From Haladaptatus sp. R4 (GTDB taxonomy: Archaea > Halobacteriota > Halobacteria > Halobacteriales > Haladaptataceae), in assembly GCF_001625445.1 (NCBI RefSeq), contig NZ_LWHG01000032.1, positions 1 through 64,000 on the forward strand: 64,000 nt of DNA, written 5' to 3'. Both the position numbers and the translations under genes were made by a program. Under the pieces are notes generated by a model, which was not told the DNA's origin, did no database searches, and worked only from the letters and a program-made list of their open reading frames with translations. This document shows, piece by piece, positions 8,412 through 19,817 of this stretch; position 1 is the stretch's first letter, and every line of letters starts with the position of its first letter.

Positions 8412-10855
8412 ATGCAGACAGCCACCCTTAGTGGGAGCTGGGAGTTTCGACGCCACGGTAGCGAAAACTGGCACAAGGCAACCGTTCCCGGCGGGATATA
8501 CGGCGATCTACTGAACTCGGATCTGATCGACGACCCGTACGAACGGGACAACGAACTGGACGTGCAGTGGGTCGGGGAATCCGACTGGGAGTATCGCCGG
8601 ACGGTCACCCTCGACGGGGAGTTCTTCGACCACGAACGGATCACCCTCCAGTGTGACGGTCTCGACACCGTCGCGACCGTCACCGTCAACGGCGACGTCG
8701 TCGGCGAGAGCGATAACATGTTCCGGGGGTACGAGTTCGACGTCGCCGACGCCCTGACGGCCGGGGAGAACGAGATTCGCGTTCGATTCCGCTCGCCGGT
8801 GGAGTACGCCGCGAGCGCTCGGCGGCGTTCCCATACGACGTTCCGACGCTCCGCTACCCCGTGGACCAACCCGCCCGGAACTTCATCCGGAAGGCCCAGT
8901 GTCACTTCGGGTGGGACTGGGGGCCGTGTCTCCCGACGGTCGGCATCTGGCGCGACATTCGATTGGTCGCCCATTCCTCGCCGCGAGTCGAGTACGTGAC
9001 GCCGGTACAACGCCACCGACCGGGAGCGGTCGAACTCGACGTTCGGGTCGGCCTCACGGTCCCGACGGCTGGCGAGTACACCGTAACGGCGGCGGTCGAT
9101 GGAGCGGTCGAAACCCGGGAGGTGGCGCTCGATTCCGACGACGAAATCGAACTGTCGCTGACCGTCGAGGACCCCGACTTGTGGTGGCCGTCCACGCACG
9201 GGGACCAACCGCTGTCCGACCTCGACGTGACGGTCGAGGGCGCGGAATCCCACTCGGTGACCGAGCGGATCGGGTTCAGAGAAATCGAACTGGTCCGCGA
9301 ACCGGACGAGGACGGCGATGGCGAGGGGTTCCATTTCCGCGTGAACGGCGAACCGATTTTCGCCCGCGGTGCGAACTGGATTCCGGCGGACGCCCTCTAT
9401 CGAAACGCGACGACCGAGGTCTACGACGACCTGCTGTCGAGCGCCGTGGACGCGAACATGAACGCGATTCGCGTGTGGGGCGGCGGGTACTACGAACGTG
9501 ACGAGTTCTACCGACTGTGCGACGAGAAGGGGTTGCTCGTCTGGCAGGATTTCATGTTCGCCTGTGCGCAGTACCCGGCCGACGACGAGTTCGTGGCGTC
9601 GGTCGAGGCGGAAGCGCGCTATCAGGTTCGTCGCCTCTCCTCGAACCCCTCGGTCGCGCTCTGGTGTGGTAACAACGAACTGGAAGTCGGCGTCGAGAGT
9701 TGGTTCGCGGACAGCGAGAACATCGACCGGTTGGAAGCCGACTACGACCGGTTGTTCCGTGGGACGCTGAAGGACGTCGTGGACGAGGAGGACCCCTCGC
9801 GCCCGTACTGGTCGGCCTCGCCGTCCAGCGGTCCCGACCGTGTCGATCCGGAAAACGAGAACCGCGGCGACATCCACTACTGGGGTGTCTGGCACGAGGG
9901 AAAGCCGTTCTCGGCGTTTCAGGAAACCGAACCGCGGTTCGTCTCCGAGTTCGGCTACCAATCGTTCCCGTCCGTCGAAACCGTAGCCGACGTCGTTCCG
10001 GAGGACCAACACAATCCGACCGCGCCGCTGATGGAACACCACCAGCGCAACGAGGGAGGGAACAAGCGCATCCTGCAACGGATGGCCGACCACTTCCGGA
10101 TGCCGTCGAACTTCGACGATTTCGTCTACCTGAGTCAGATTCAACAGGGGATGGCGATCCGAACCGCGGTCGAACACTGGCGTCGGTTGAAACCCCACTG
10201 CATGGGGGCCATCTACTGGCAGCTCAACGACCTCTGGCAGTGCGCCTCGTGGTCGTCGGTCGAGTACGGCGGCGGGTGGAAAGCGCTCCACCATATGGCC
10301 CGCCGGTTCTACGCCCCGACGCTGCTTTCGATGGTCGAGGACGGGGACGACCTCGAACTGTGGCTCACGACCGACGGCACCGAGTCGTTCTCCGGAACGG
10401 TCGCCGTCGAAGCCGTCACGATGGACGGAAAGCGACTGTTCAAGGGGGAGTTCGACACGGAAGGAGGAAAAAGCGAAAGCGTCCGCATCGGTCGCGTCGA
10501 TATCGAGGACGCGCTCGGCGACGCCTCGCGCGCAGACGTGCTGTTTCGGGCGACGCCGCTCGACTTCGAGGCTCGCCCCGCGTTCCACTTCCTCGTTCCG
10601 TACAAACGGCTCTCGCTGCCGGACGCGGCGGTTGAACTGTCGATGTCGGAGTCGGACGGGGAACTCACCGTCAGCGCGTCGGCCGCCGCGCTCTTCGTCG
10701 AGTTGCAGGACGACCGCGGCGGGCGGTTCGGCGACAACTACTTCCACCTCGCTCCGGGCGAGGAACGGACGGTCGGATACGAAATCGATGGAACCGCCGA
10801 CGGGAAAACGGTCGAGGAATCGATTTCGGTCTGTCACCTCGCGGAAACGTACTGA
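8412..10855 (+). pseudogene. Beta-mannosidase (glycoside hydrolase family 2), frameshifted
   Basis: About 814 residues when repaired, the normal size for GH2 beta-mannosidases, which release mannose from beta-mannosides. The N-terminal sugar-binding-like domain (WEFRRHG, WEYRRTVTLDG, ITLQCDGLDTVATV) is followed after the break by NFIRKAQCHFGWDWGP, a hallmark of the family. The acid/base Glu is in LWCGNNELEVG and the nucleophile Glu in FVSEFGYQSFPS. There is no signal peptide, so it acts in the cytoplasm on imported oligosaccharides. The frame breaks near 8821; one added base gives a continuous AASARAAFPYDVP. The product probably feeds central metabolism with the adjacent sugar-acid genes. The break is likely a sequence error. 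Confidence 0.9.
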
Positions 10856-12337
10856 GTTAGGGCTTCGACAGTCGTGGCGTGGTGACGGAGCGGTCGTCCC
10901 GACTCCGTCTCGGCACTCGGTACTCGGCGCTCCGCGGCAATGTGATCAGTACCGAGATATCCCGTTACGGCTCCGCTACTCCGGAGGATAACGCGCCTGT
11001 GATCACGGAAAGCCATCGTCCGAGGCCGACGGACGACAGTAGCCGCCGTATTTTATGTCGGATTGGGGACAAGATCGTGGCCACGGGACGAATCACGACC
11101 GCCGAATGGGCACGGGATGGAAGCGGAGGAAGTGCCGTACTCACAGGATCGTTTGATTATTTCAAACAACGTGTGGTCGCACAGCCAGCGCCGTCGATTC
11201 GAGGGCGGTATAGCGTGGGAACTGAGGAGGCGACGATACGTACCAAGACCGCTTCGACGGGTTTGTTCGTTCGAAGAGTGGCGAACGGGACGCGTTTCCG
11301 AGACGGGACCCGTGGACGAACGGGGTTTGACATGGTCAACCAAAAGGAGACAATACACGAGTTGGTTTGAGTTGGTCAAACAATACAGATCGAAATCCGG
11401 GACGAAGCGAAGCGCCAGCGGAACAACGAACGGAAGCGTCAGGTGTATTCGGCCGATTAGGAGAGCCAACCGGAAAGCCATTACATAAATATGGTTGTAA
11501 CAGCTGAGATCAGTTGATCAAACGGACGAACGGTATCGAGGCGAATTTCGTTTGATCTGATCAAATATACCGGTCGCACACCGTTGCGTCGGGACAACCA
11601 CTGTCGGTCACGACCGGCATCGATCGCGTGCCCCCACCGATGTTGAAGACGATCGGGATCGAACTGAGCTTTACATTATTATGCTTGTAAATATACGGGT
11701 GGGAACCTCCCACACCAAGGAAACACGAACAGATATTGTATGTTGATTTACATGAAAGGCAATATATGAATTTGGGTAATTATCAACTGCCGTATATTTC
11801 CGGCCGGTACTTGGAACCGAAACCACACCTGACGAAAAGAGAACGACGAAATGATATTACCGATGGACATTCTCACACCACACGAGTGGAGATCTAAATT
11901 TATTATTTGCAGAGCCGTAAGAAGCCACATATAGCGACTTTGAGCGCAGGAGAAGCCCACAACCGGTTCAGGACGTTGGATTCCGAAATTAACGGTAATA
12001 ATAACACCTCGTCGATCGACGGAAACCGTGTGTGTATCACCGATTTTGCCGATTCAAAAACGCGACCGGAAAACACTCCGGGGGATCATCGTGGTCAGCA
12101 ACAGAGAAAAGAAAGGGATCGAACCGGTTATTCCGTCCGTTCCGATTCCGATTGACGGCCGAGCAGTTTCATAAAACCCATGTGCGAAAGATTAGCACGC
12201 GAAAAGTACCGCCGAGCACGTTGCATCCGAAGGGTGACTGAACCGCCGTTGAGAAATGAGCAATATTCTGATAGATTACTTTCGAACCGGTTCGAAAGCA
12301 CGAAAGAGCGGCGGGGTTTCTGCTTCCCTCTCTTGAC
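10856..12337 (+). other. 1.48-kb gap without a convincing gene, between convergent 3' ends
   Basis: Both flanking genes end here, so no promoter for them is needed. Open frames inside are short, arginine-rich and lack the acidic composition of the neighbours, so I call no gene. The region becomes AT-rich after about 11480. It holds a cluster of 17-bp palindromes (listed separately), TATA-like stretches near 11482 (TTACATAAATATGG) and 11672, and a small hairpin GTGGGA-ACC-TCCCAC near 11700. A decayed gene, an RNA gene or a protein-binding locus are all possible. Confidence 0.6.
11151..11566. repeat. Cluster of four GTTTGA-N5-TCAAAC palindromes
   Basis: Four sites share a 6-5-6 geometry: 11151-11167 (perfect, spacer TTATT), 11325-11341 (right arm TCAACC, one mismatch), 11365-11381 (perfect, spacer GTTGG) and 11550-11566 (right arm TCAAAT, one mismatch). 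An additional right half-site TCAAAC lies at 11518-11523. The spacers differ, so only the arms are conserved, as expected for binding sites of a dimeric protein. The second and third sites are 40 bases apart, close to a whole number of helical turns. The protein that binds is unknown. Confidence 0.6.
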
Positions 12338-13810
12338 TTACAGTCGCGACAGGAGGACGTCTTCGTCCTCGATGCCTTCGATGACGTACTCCATGAACTG
12401 GTTCGCTTTCGCTCCGTCCACGAGGCGGTGATCGTAGGAGAGGTGGAGGTCGATCCGCGGGCGGACTTCGACTTCGCCGTCTCGGTGGCGACGGGTTCGT
12501 CTCGGACCCGTCCGATACCCATGATGGCCACCTCGGGGTAGTTGACGATGGGCGTCCCGAACGTTCGGTGTTCGCCGAACGTCGCGAGGTTGGTCACGGT
12601 GAACGTCCCGTCCTGCATGTCGGCGGCGTCGATGGAGCGCTCGCGGGCCCCCTCGGCGAGCGTCTCCAACTCCCGGGCCACCTCCACGATGGATTTGCTG
12701 TCGATGTCCTTGATGACGGGAACCAGCAATCCGTCGTCGGTGTGGGTCGCAAATCCGACGTTGTAGTAGTACTTCTCCACGATTTCGTCGGTCGTGTCGT
12801 CGATGCTGGCGTTCACCATCGGGAACTCCTTGAGCGCCGGGACGACCGCCTTGAGCAGAATCGGCGTGTACGTGATGTGAACGTCGTGTTTCTCGTCCAG
12901 TCGCTCCTTGAGGTCCACGAGTTCGGTGGCGTCGGCCTGGAACCCGGAGGTCAACTGCGGGACGACGGCCGCCGAGCGGGACATGTTTTCGGCGATGCGC
13001 CCGCGAAGCCCCGAGAGGTCGCGTCGCTCGGCGCGCTCCTCGTCCTCGTCGATCGCCACAGGCTCGATTTCGGTCGTCGGATGTTCGATGGCGTAGGCCG
13101 CTCCGCCCTCGGCTTCCGCCGTTCCGCCACCGTCCTCCCCACCACCGCGTCCGGAGACACGCACGTCGATGTCCTCGCGGAGCACGCGTCCGTTCGGCCC
13201 GGAACCGTCGATAGTCGAGAGGTCCACACCCTCCTCGCGGGCGTACGCTCGTGTTCGCGGTGCCGCGAACACTCGCTCGTCGGTCGTCGCCGGGGATTCC
13301 GATTCCTCGCCCTCGGTCTCGCCGTCGGCTTCCTCCTCGGCCTGTACTTCATCATCTTGGCCTTCCGCCGTTTCTTCCTCCGCATCTTCCGCTTCCGTTT
13401 CTTCTTCAGGTTCCTCGGTTTCCTCCGTCTCGCCTTCCTGCTCGGCAGTCTCCGTTTCTTCTTCAGGTTCCGCTTCCTCGGCTTCCGTTTCTTGCTCGGA
13501 GTCGGCGTCTTCTTGCGCTTCTTCGGCGGCTTCGGCCTCCTCCCCGCCGCTCGGCGGGGAGTCGGTTTCGATGACGACGAAGACTTCCCCGACTTGTACG
13601 ACATCGCCGACGTCGGCCTGCCGCTCGGCGACGGTTCCGGGACACGGCGAGGGGACGTCGGTCACGGCCTTGTCGGTCTCGACCTCACAGAGCACGTCGT
13701 GTTCGTCCGATGTCGTCTCCCTCCTCGACGTGCCACTCCACGATTTCGGCCTCCGTCAACCCCTCGCCGGGGTCCGGGAGTTCGAACTCGTAGTCGGTCA
13801 CGGCGACCAC
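12338..13810 (-). pseudogene. 2-oxoacid dehydrogenase E2 (dihydrolipoamide acyltransferase), frameshifted twice
   Basis: Transfers the acyl group from E1-bound thiamine to CoA through a lipoyl arm. The lipoyl domain starts [18 protein letters not shown] and has the lipoylated Lys in [11 protein letters not shown] long Glu/Ala-rich linker follows, then a peripheral-subunit-binding domain ([21 protein letters not shown]) and the catalytic domain ending [14 protein letters not shown] (HxxxDG). The N-terminal piece is in another frame: one surplus G near 13709 separates it. The last 45 residues are in a third frame: one base is missing near 12477. The GTG at 13810 is the best start, preceded by GGGAG. 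It is the last gene of the operon E3-E1-E2. Confidence 0.88.
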
Positions 13811-13891
13811 CTCGCTCCCGCGGCGGGGGAACGAACGGGCGGTTTCGAGGGGCTGTACTGTCGGTTCGTGCCTGTCGAGTCCGTCTGTTGC

Positions 13892-16081
13892 TCAGAATTC
13901 ATAACTCATCACCGCCTCTATCGCGTACTTCGCCCGCTCCGCGTCGGGGAGGTAGTCGTCCTCGATGTCGTTGTTCGGGAAGTGCACGTCGTACCCCGTC
14001 GCGCGCTTGACGGGGGCTTTCAGCCTGTCGAGCGCGTACTCGTTGACGAGCGCCGAGAGTTCGGCCCCGAGACCGAGCGTTCGGCGCGCTTCGTGGAGCA
14101 CGACGCAACGGCCGGTCTTCTTCACCGATTCCAGAATCGTCTCCACGTCGAGCGGCGAGAGCGTCACGAGGTCGATGACCTCCACGTCGGCGTCCACCTC
14201 CTCGGCGGCGCTCTCGGCGTGACGGACCATCGCGCCCCACGTCAGCACCGTCACGTCCGACCCTTCCTCGACGATCCGGGCCTCGTCCAGCGGGAGCGTG
14301 TACTCGTCGGTCGGGACAGGGTCGTCGAAAACGCGATAGATCCGTTTCGGCTCCATGAAGACCACCGGATCGTCACAGCGGATGCTGGACGCCAGCAGTC
14401 CCTTGGCCTGGTACGGCGTGCTCGGACAGAGCACGCGGACGCCCGGCGCGTGAATCTCGAACGTCTCGGTCGATTCCTGATGGTATTCGAGCGCCTTGAT
14501 GCCGCCGCCGTACGGCATGCGGATCGTCATCGGGAGTTCGATATCGCCGCCGGTGCGCTCGTACATCTTGGCGACGGCGTACATGAACTGGCCGAAGGCA
14601 GGGTAGAAGAAACCCATGAACTCGATTTCGGGAACCGGGCGGTCGTCCCGCATCGCCATCCCGACTGCGGTGCCGACGATGCCGTTTTCCGATAACGGCG
14701 TGTCGATCACGCGGTCCGGCCCGAACTCGTCGAGCAGTCCCTCGGTTGCGCGGAAAACGCCGCCGAGCATTCCGATGTCGTAGCCGAGGATGCGAGTGTC
14801 GTCGTCCCGTTCCATCTCCTGGTGGAGTGCTCGGTTCACCGCCGTCACGACGTTCATATCCTCCGTTTCGACGTCGTCGTCGTCCGAATTCAGCGGTTCG
14901 AAATCGACGCCCAAATCGGGACCGTGGTCGTCCCACTGCTCGGTGTCGAACGCGTCGCCGGAGAAATCGGTGAACGGGTTTTCCCCGTTCCGTTCGCGCT
15001 GGAACTCCGCCCGCTGGTGGGCTTCGCGCCACGAAGTGCCGTGCAGGTGGTGGTCGAACATCCGCATCGGGTCGGTCTTCGAAACGCTTCGCGCTTCCTC
15101 CACGGCGTCGTTCACCGCCGCGTCGATTTCGTCCCGAATCTCCTCGCGCCGGTCGTCGTCGAGGAGGTTTCGGTGGCCGAGATACGTCGAAAGCCGCTCG
15201 ATGGGGTCGCGGTCGGCCCATTCCGACTTCAGTTCGTCGTCCCGATAGAGGTCGGCGTTGTCCGACGTGTTGTGGTTTCCCATCCGGTAGGTAACACACT
15301 CGATGAGCGTCGGCCCGCCGCCGTCTCGGGCGCGCTCGACGGCTCTGCTCGCGGCGTCGTACACGGCGAGCACGTCGTTTCCGTCCACGCGTTCGTGCGG
15401 AATCCCGTACGCTTCTGCCTTCTGTGCGAACGTTTCCGCCCCGGTCTGGCGCTCGGACGGTTCCGAAATCGCCCACCCGTTGTTCTGGACGACGACGACG
15501 AGCGGCGCGTCGAAGACGCCCGCGAAGTTTAGCCCGTCGTGAAACGACCCTTCGCTGGTCGAGCCGTCGCCGATGAACGCCATCGAGACGGTGTCGCGGT
15601 CGCGGAAGCGGTCGGTCATGGCCGACCCGGCCGCGTTCGTCACGTTCACGCCGACAGGCGTGTAGTCCGGAGAGAAGTTGACGGGTGACTCCCAGTCGTC
15701 GAGTCCCTCCGCGATGGTTTCGGGTTCCTGTCCGGTCGTCCCGGCGACGATCTTCGCCATCGGTACGTCCCAGTGCAGGAGCGCGGCGTTCTGACGGTAG
15801 GTGTAGAAGATCCAATCGCCCTTCGAGAGGGCGGTGGCGGCACCGAGCGGCGTGGCTTCCTCGCCGCGCTCGCGCGCGACGAGGCTCGCCTCACCGCTCC
15901 GTTGAAGGTTCAGCATCGTGTCTTCGAGCGTTCTGGTCCCCACCATCGTCCGGTATAGACCGAGGAGTTCGTCGTCTCCGAGGTCCGGCACGTCGGCACC
16001 GTCGAGGACGCCGCCGTCGTCGTCCAACAGTTGATGGAAGTCGCGGGACCGGGCCGCTTCGTCCCACGTCTCCTCAGACAT
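13892..16081 (-). CDS. 2-oxoacid dehydrogenase E1, alpha and beta subunits fused in one chain
   Basis: A 729-residue thiamine-diphosphate enzyme that decarboxylates a 2-oxoacid and reductively acylates the E2 lipoyl arm. Residues 1 to about 355 are E1 alpha, with the ThDP motif GDGSTSEGSFHDG (171-183) through QNNGWAIS (199-206). About 360-408 is an acidic linker. About 409-729 is E1 beta (GVFRATEGLLDEFG, PLSENGIVGTAVG, MPYGGGIKALEYHQES, the PSTPYQAKGLLASSIR loop). Haloarchaeal E1 subunits are normally separate; fused forms are known from some bacteria. The linker has normal haloarchaeal codon use, so fusion looks genuine, but an indel that removed a stop is possible in this error-rich sequence. 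Substrate unknown. Confidence 0.85.
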   Translation of the reverse strand: MSEETWDEAARSRDFHQLLDDDGGVLDGADVPDLGDDELLGLYRTMVGTRTLEDTMLNLQRSGEASLVARERGEEATPLGAATALSKGDWIFYTYRQNAALLHWDVPMAKIVAGTTGQEPETIAEGLDDWESPVNFSPDYTPVGVNVTNAAGSAMTDRFRDRDTVSMAFIGDGSTSEGSFHDGLNFAGVFDAPLVVVVQNNGWAISEPSERQTGAETFAQKAEAYGIPHERVDGNDVLAVYDAASRAVERARDGGGPTLIECVTYRMGNHNTSDNADLYRDDELKSEWADRDPIERLSTYLGHRNLLDDDRREEIRDEIDAAVNDAVEEARSVSKTDPMRMFDHHLHGTSWREAHQRAEFQRERNGENPFTDFSGDAFDTEQWDDHGPDLGVDFEPLNSDDDDVETEDMNVVTAVNRALHQEMERDDDTRILGYDIGMLGGVFRATEGLLDEFGPDRVIDTPLSENGIVGTAVGMAMRDDRPVPEIEFMGFFYPAFGQFMYAVAKMYERTGGDIELPMTIRMPYGGGIKALEYHQESTETFEIHAPGVRVLCPSTPYQAKGLLASSIRCDDPVVFMEPKRIYRVFDDPVPTDEYTLPLDEARIVEEGSDVTVLTWGAMVRHAESAAEEVDADVEVIDLVTLSPLDVETILESVKKTGRCVVLHEARRTLGLGAELSALVNEYALDRLKAPVKRATGYDVHFPNNDIEDDYLPDAERAKYAIEAVMSYEF

Positions 16082-16203
16082 GGTCGGACACCTCCGGGGA
16101 GGAAACCGCCGGTACTTCCGAAACGATGCGACTCGGTGCGTTCGCCGTTGGATGTGTCGAGTTCGGTGAGGGTGTCTGGTCGGTCATGGTCCTGTATTCT
16201 CCG

Positions 16204-17626
<1,423 letters not shown>

Positions 17627-17896
17627 GAGATGTGTGTGGGTGGAATCGCGGTCGGTTGGCCGGGCGTTTCGAGTTCGTCGTGTGCGACGGGAAGACGGAG
17701 GATGGATTTGAGCGAATCCGGTCCCTGCTTACACGTCGGACGGGTTGGATACCGGTATCCAGCGGGTAATTTCTAACGGCCCACCCGAGCCCACGAGCGA
17801 ATCGGAGGGAAACCGGAAGCCGACGGGCAGGGGGTAATTACGGTGCTTTCGATAGCAACGATAAGAGACACACCCGTTAGCGACGTAGGGGTAGAC

Positions 17897-18590
17897 ATGG
17901 GACTCCGAGACCACGCCCACGAGGTCGCCAACGACGCCAAAGAGCGGACGATGACGGCGGCGCGAAGAGCGCGTGGTGTCGGAGGAACAGTCGCGCGCAA
18001 AACGGCCGACACGGGGTCGGAAGCGGGCGGCGAAGCGTTGCGAACGGTACGAGAAACAGCCGAGTCCGTCCGTGGCCGCGTGGACGGGAGCGAGGGCGTC
18101 GAAGCCATACCGAAGCCATCGGTCGTCGCGGAGACGACCGGACAGGCGACGACGGCGCTCACAGTCGAAATCCGGCAGTTTCTCGACGAAGTGGATCATC
18201 GATACGCGGCCAAGAGCGCCTTCAACGGCGCTCGGCAGGGGTATGCAGCCGGTCCGTACGGTGCGGTTCTCGGAGCGGGAGCGGGGACGGTGTACGGTGC
18301 GTACAACAGCACCCAGGGACACCTTCGATCCGGAAGCCGCAAACCCGAACGAAGGCATCGACGTCGGGCGGTATCTGGACGGCGTCGGACACGTGAGGAC
18401 GGGATACGAGGCAGGCAAGCGGTTTGGGACGAAGGGAAAGGTCGCCGGAGCGGCCATCGGTGCTGGCGTCTCGGTTCTCCCGTTGGTTCGCGAGCTGTAC
18501 CCGATCGAACGGGCCGACGAACCCTTGTCCCAGTACGTCGATTCGATATCGCTCCCGACCATCGGCGAGATTTCCGCGAGGAGGCGATAA
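17897..18590 (+). pseudogene. Conserved hypothetical protein with Ala/Gly-rich core, frameshifted
   Basis: I do not recognise the family. The repaired product is about 230 residues. The N-terminal third is basic-acidic mixed and probably helical (HEVANDAKERTMTAARRARG). The middle has a small-residue stretch, YAAGPYGAVLGAGAGTVYGA (about 118-137), that could be a hairpin membrane insertion or glycine zipper, and a second one KGKVAGAAIGAGVSVLPL follows. The frame shifts near 18314 in an ACCCAGGG stretch; removing one C reads STRDTFDPEAANPNEG and continues to the stop at 18590. The start ATG at 17897 was preferred over one 54 bases upstream. It lies divergent from the E3 operon. Confidence 0.6.
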
Positions 18591-18799
18591 CGGAATCGGC
18601 GAACACACTCCGAACGGACGACGGACAGGACGGCGATAGCAGCGCGTACGAGGTGATTTTCGGCCGATAGGGCCGGAATGATTTAGTCCTTCGCTGTGTT
18701 GTCGTTTTACCGAAGCGAGATAGAATAGGCACCGGCGGAACGCCGTTTCCACGCGGGAATTTCGCCGGGAAAACGAACGACGCGCGAGAGATTGTACAC

Positions 18800-19814
18800 A
18801 TGGAACTCGGAATAATTGGACTCGGTTCGATCGGTGGGAACTTGGCGAAGCAAGCGACCGAAAAGGACATCGACGTCGTCGGCTGTGATACGGCCGACCG
18901 CCCGGAACTGAAAGACAAGGGCGTGACGGTACTCGACAGCGGGGAGTACGAGGAGCTGGCGAACCGCCTCGATGCACCACGGGTCATCTACCTGTCGCTC
19001 CCGGCCGGAGAGCTGATAGACGAGCAACTGGACGACCTCGGTGAAGCACCTGGACGAAGGCGACGTGGTGATGGACGGCGGCAACTCCTTCTGGCGGGAT
19101 TCGATGCGCCGGGAGGAACGCGTGTGGGAGGACGGCATTTACTACCTCGACACCGGCACCAGCGGTGGCCCGCCGGGTGCGCGCGACGGGGCGTGTTTCA
19201 TGGTCGGTGGGCGGGAGGAAGGGTTCGAAATCGCCGAACCCATCCTCGACGAACTGTCCGTCGACGGCGGACTGCTGCACGTCGGCCCGCCGGGAAGCGG
19301 TCACTTCGTGAAGCTCGTCCACAACGGCGTCGAGTTCGGAATGCTCCAGTCCATCGCCGAGGGAGTCGAACTGCTCGAAGCCGGTGATTTCGACGTCGAT
19401 CTGGAGGACGTGTTCAACAACTGGTCCAACGGGTCGGTTATTCGAAGCTGGCTGGTCGAACTCATGCGCGACCAGATCGGGGAGGACAACTACGAGGACG
19501 TGCCGAACTACATCGAGGACACCGGCGAGGTGAACTGGCTGGTACAGGAGGCGTTCAAGGGCGAAACGCCGATCCCGGTCATCAGCCAGTCGGTCACCGA
19601 ACTGTTCAAGTCGCGTGGCAATCAGGAGCACGCCTACCAGGCCATCGCGGCGATGCGTCACGGTTTCGGGACCCATCCGTTCGGCGAGGACGACGACATC
19701 CTCAAGGAGCGTGTCACCGGACGCGTGGACAACGTGTCCCGCTCGCACCTGGAGAAGGACAAGGAGCGCAAGGAAGCAGTCCGACCGAAAGACCGCATGG
19801 ACCTAGACGATTAA
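18800..19814 (+). pseudogene. gnd: 6-phosphogluconate dehydrogenase (decarboxylating), frameshifted
   Basis: Oxidises 6-phosphogluconate to ribulose 5-phosphate and CO2. The Rossmann motif GIIGLGSIGGNLA starts at residue 4; Asp after the second strand (GCDTADRP) points to NAD rather than NADP. The substrate signatures VVMDGGNSFWRDS, TGTSGGPPGA and GHFVKLVHNGVEFGM (catalytic Lys/Asn) are present. At about 338 residues it is the short GndA-type form used by archaea and Gram-positive bacteria. The frame shifts near 19040, where one extra G separates QLDDL from VKHLDEGD. The gene ends 3 bases before rpiA, so the two are almost certainly one operon. Confidence 0.92.
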
Positions 19815-19817
19815 ACC

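Noticed and set aside
8258-10837. A long open frame on the minus strand opposite the beta-mannosidase (859 codons)
   Set aside because: It is the shadow of a GC-rich coding strand: Arg/Val/Asp-rich, no domain, and it covers a well-supported GH2 gene. Similar antisense frames oppose the binding protein (472-1500) and PhoD (29166-30752) genes and were left out for the same reason.
11053-11481. 142-codon minus-strand frame in the gene-free gap
   Set aside because: Its composition is Arg/Leu/Ser-rich rather than acidic, with no family motif. A TATA-like stretch is too close to the ATG for a leaderless start.
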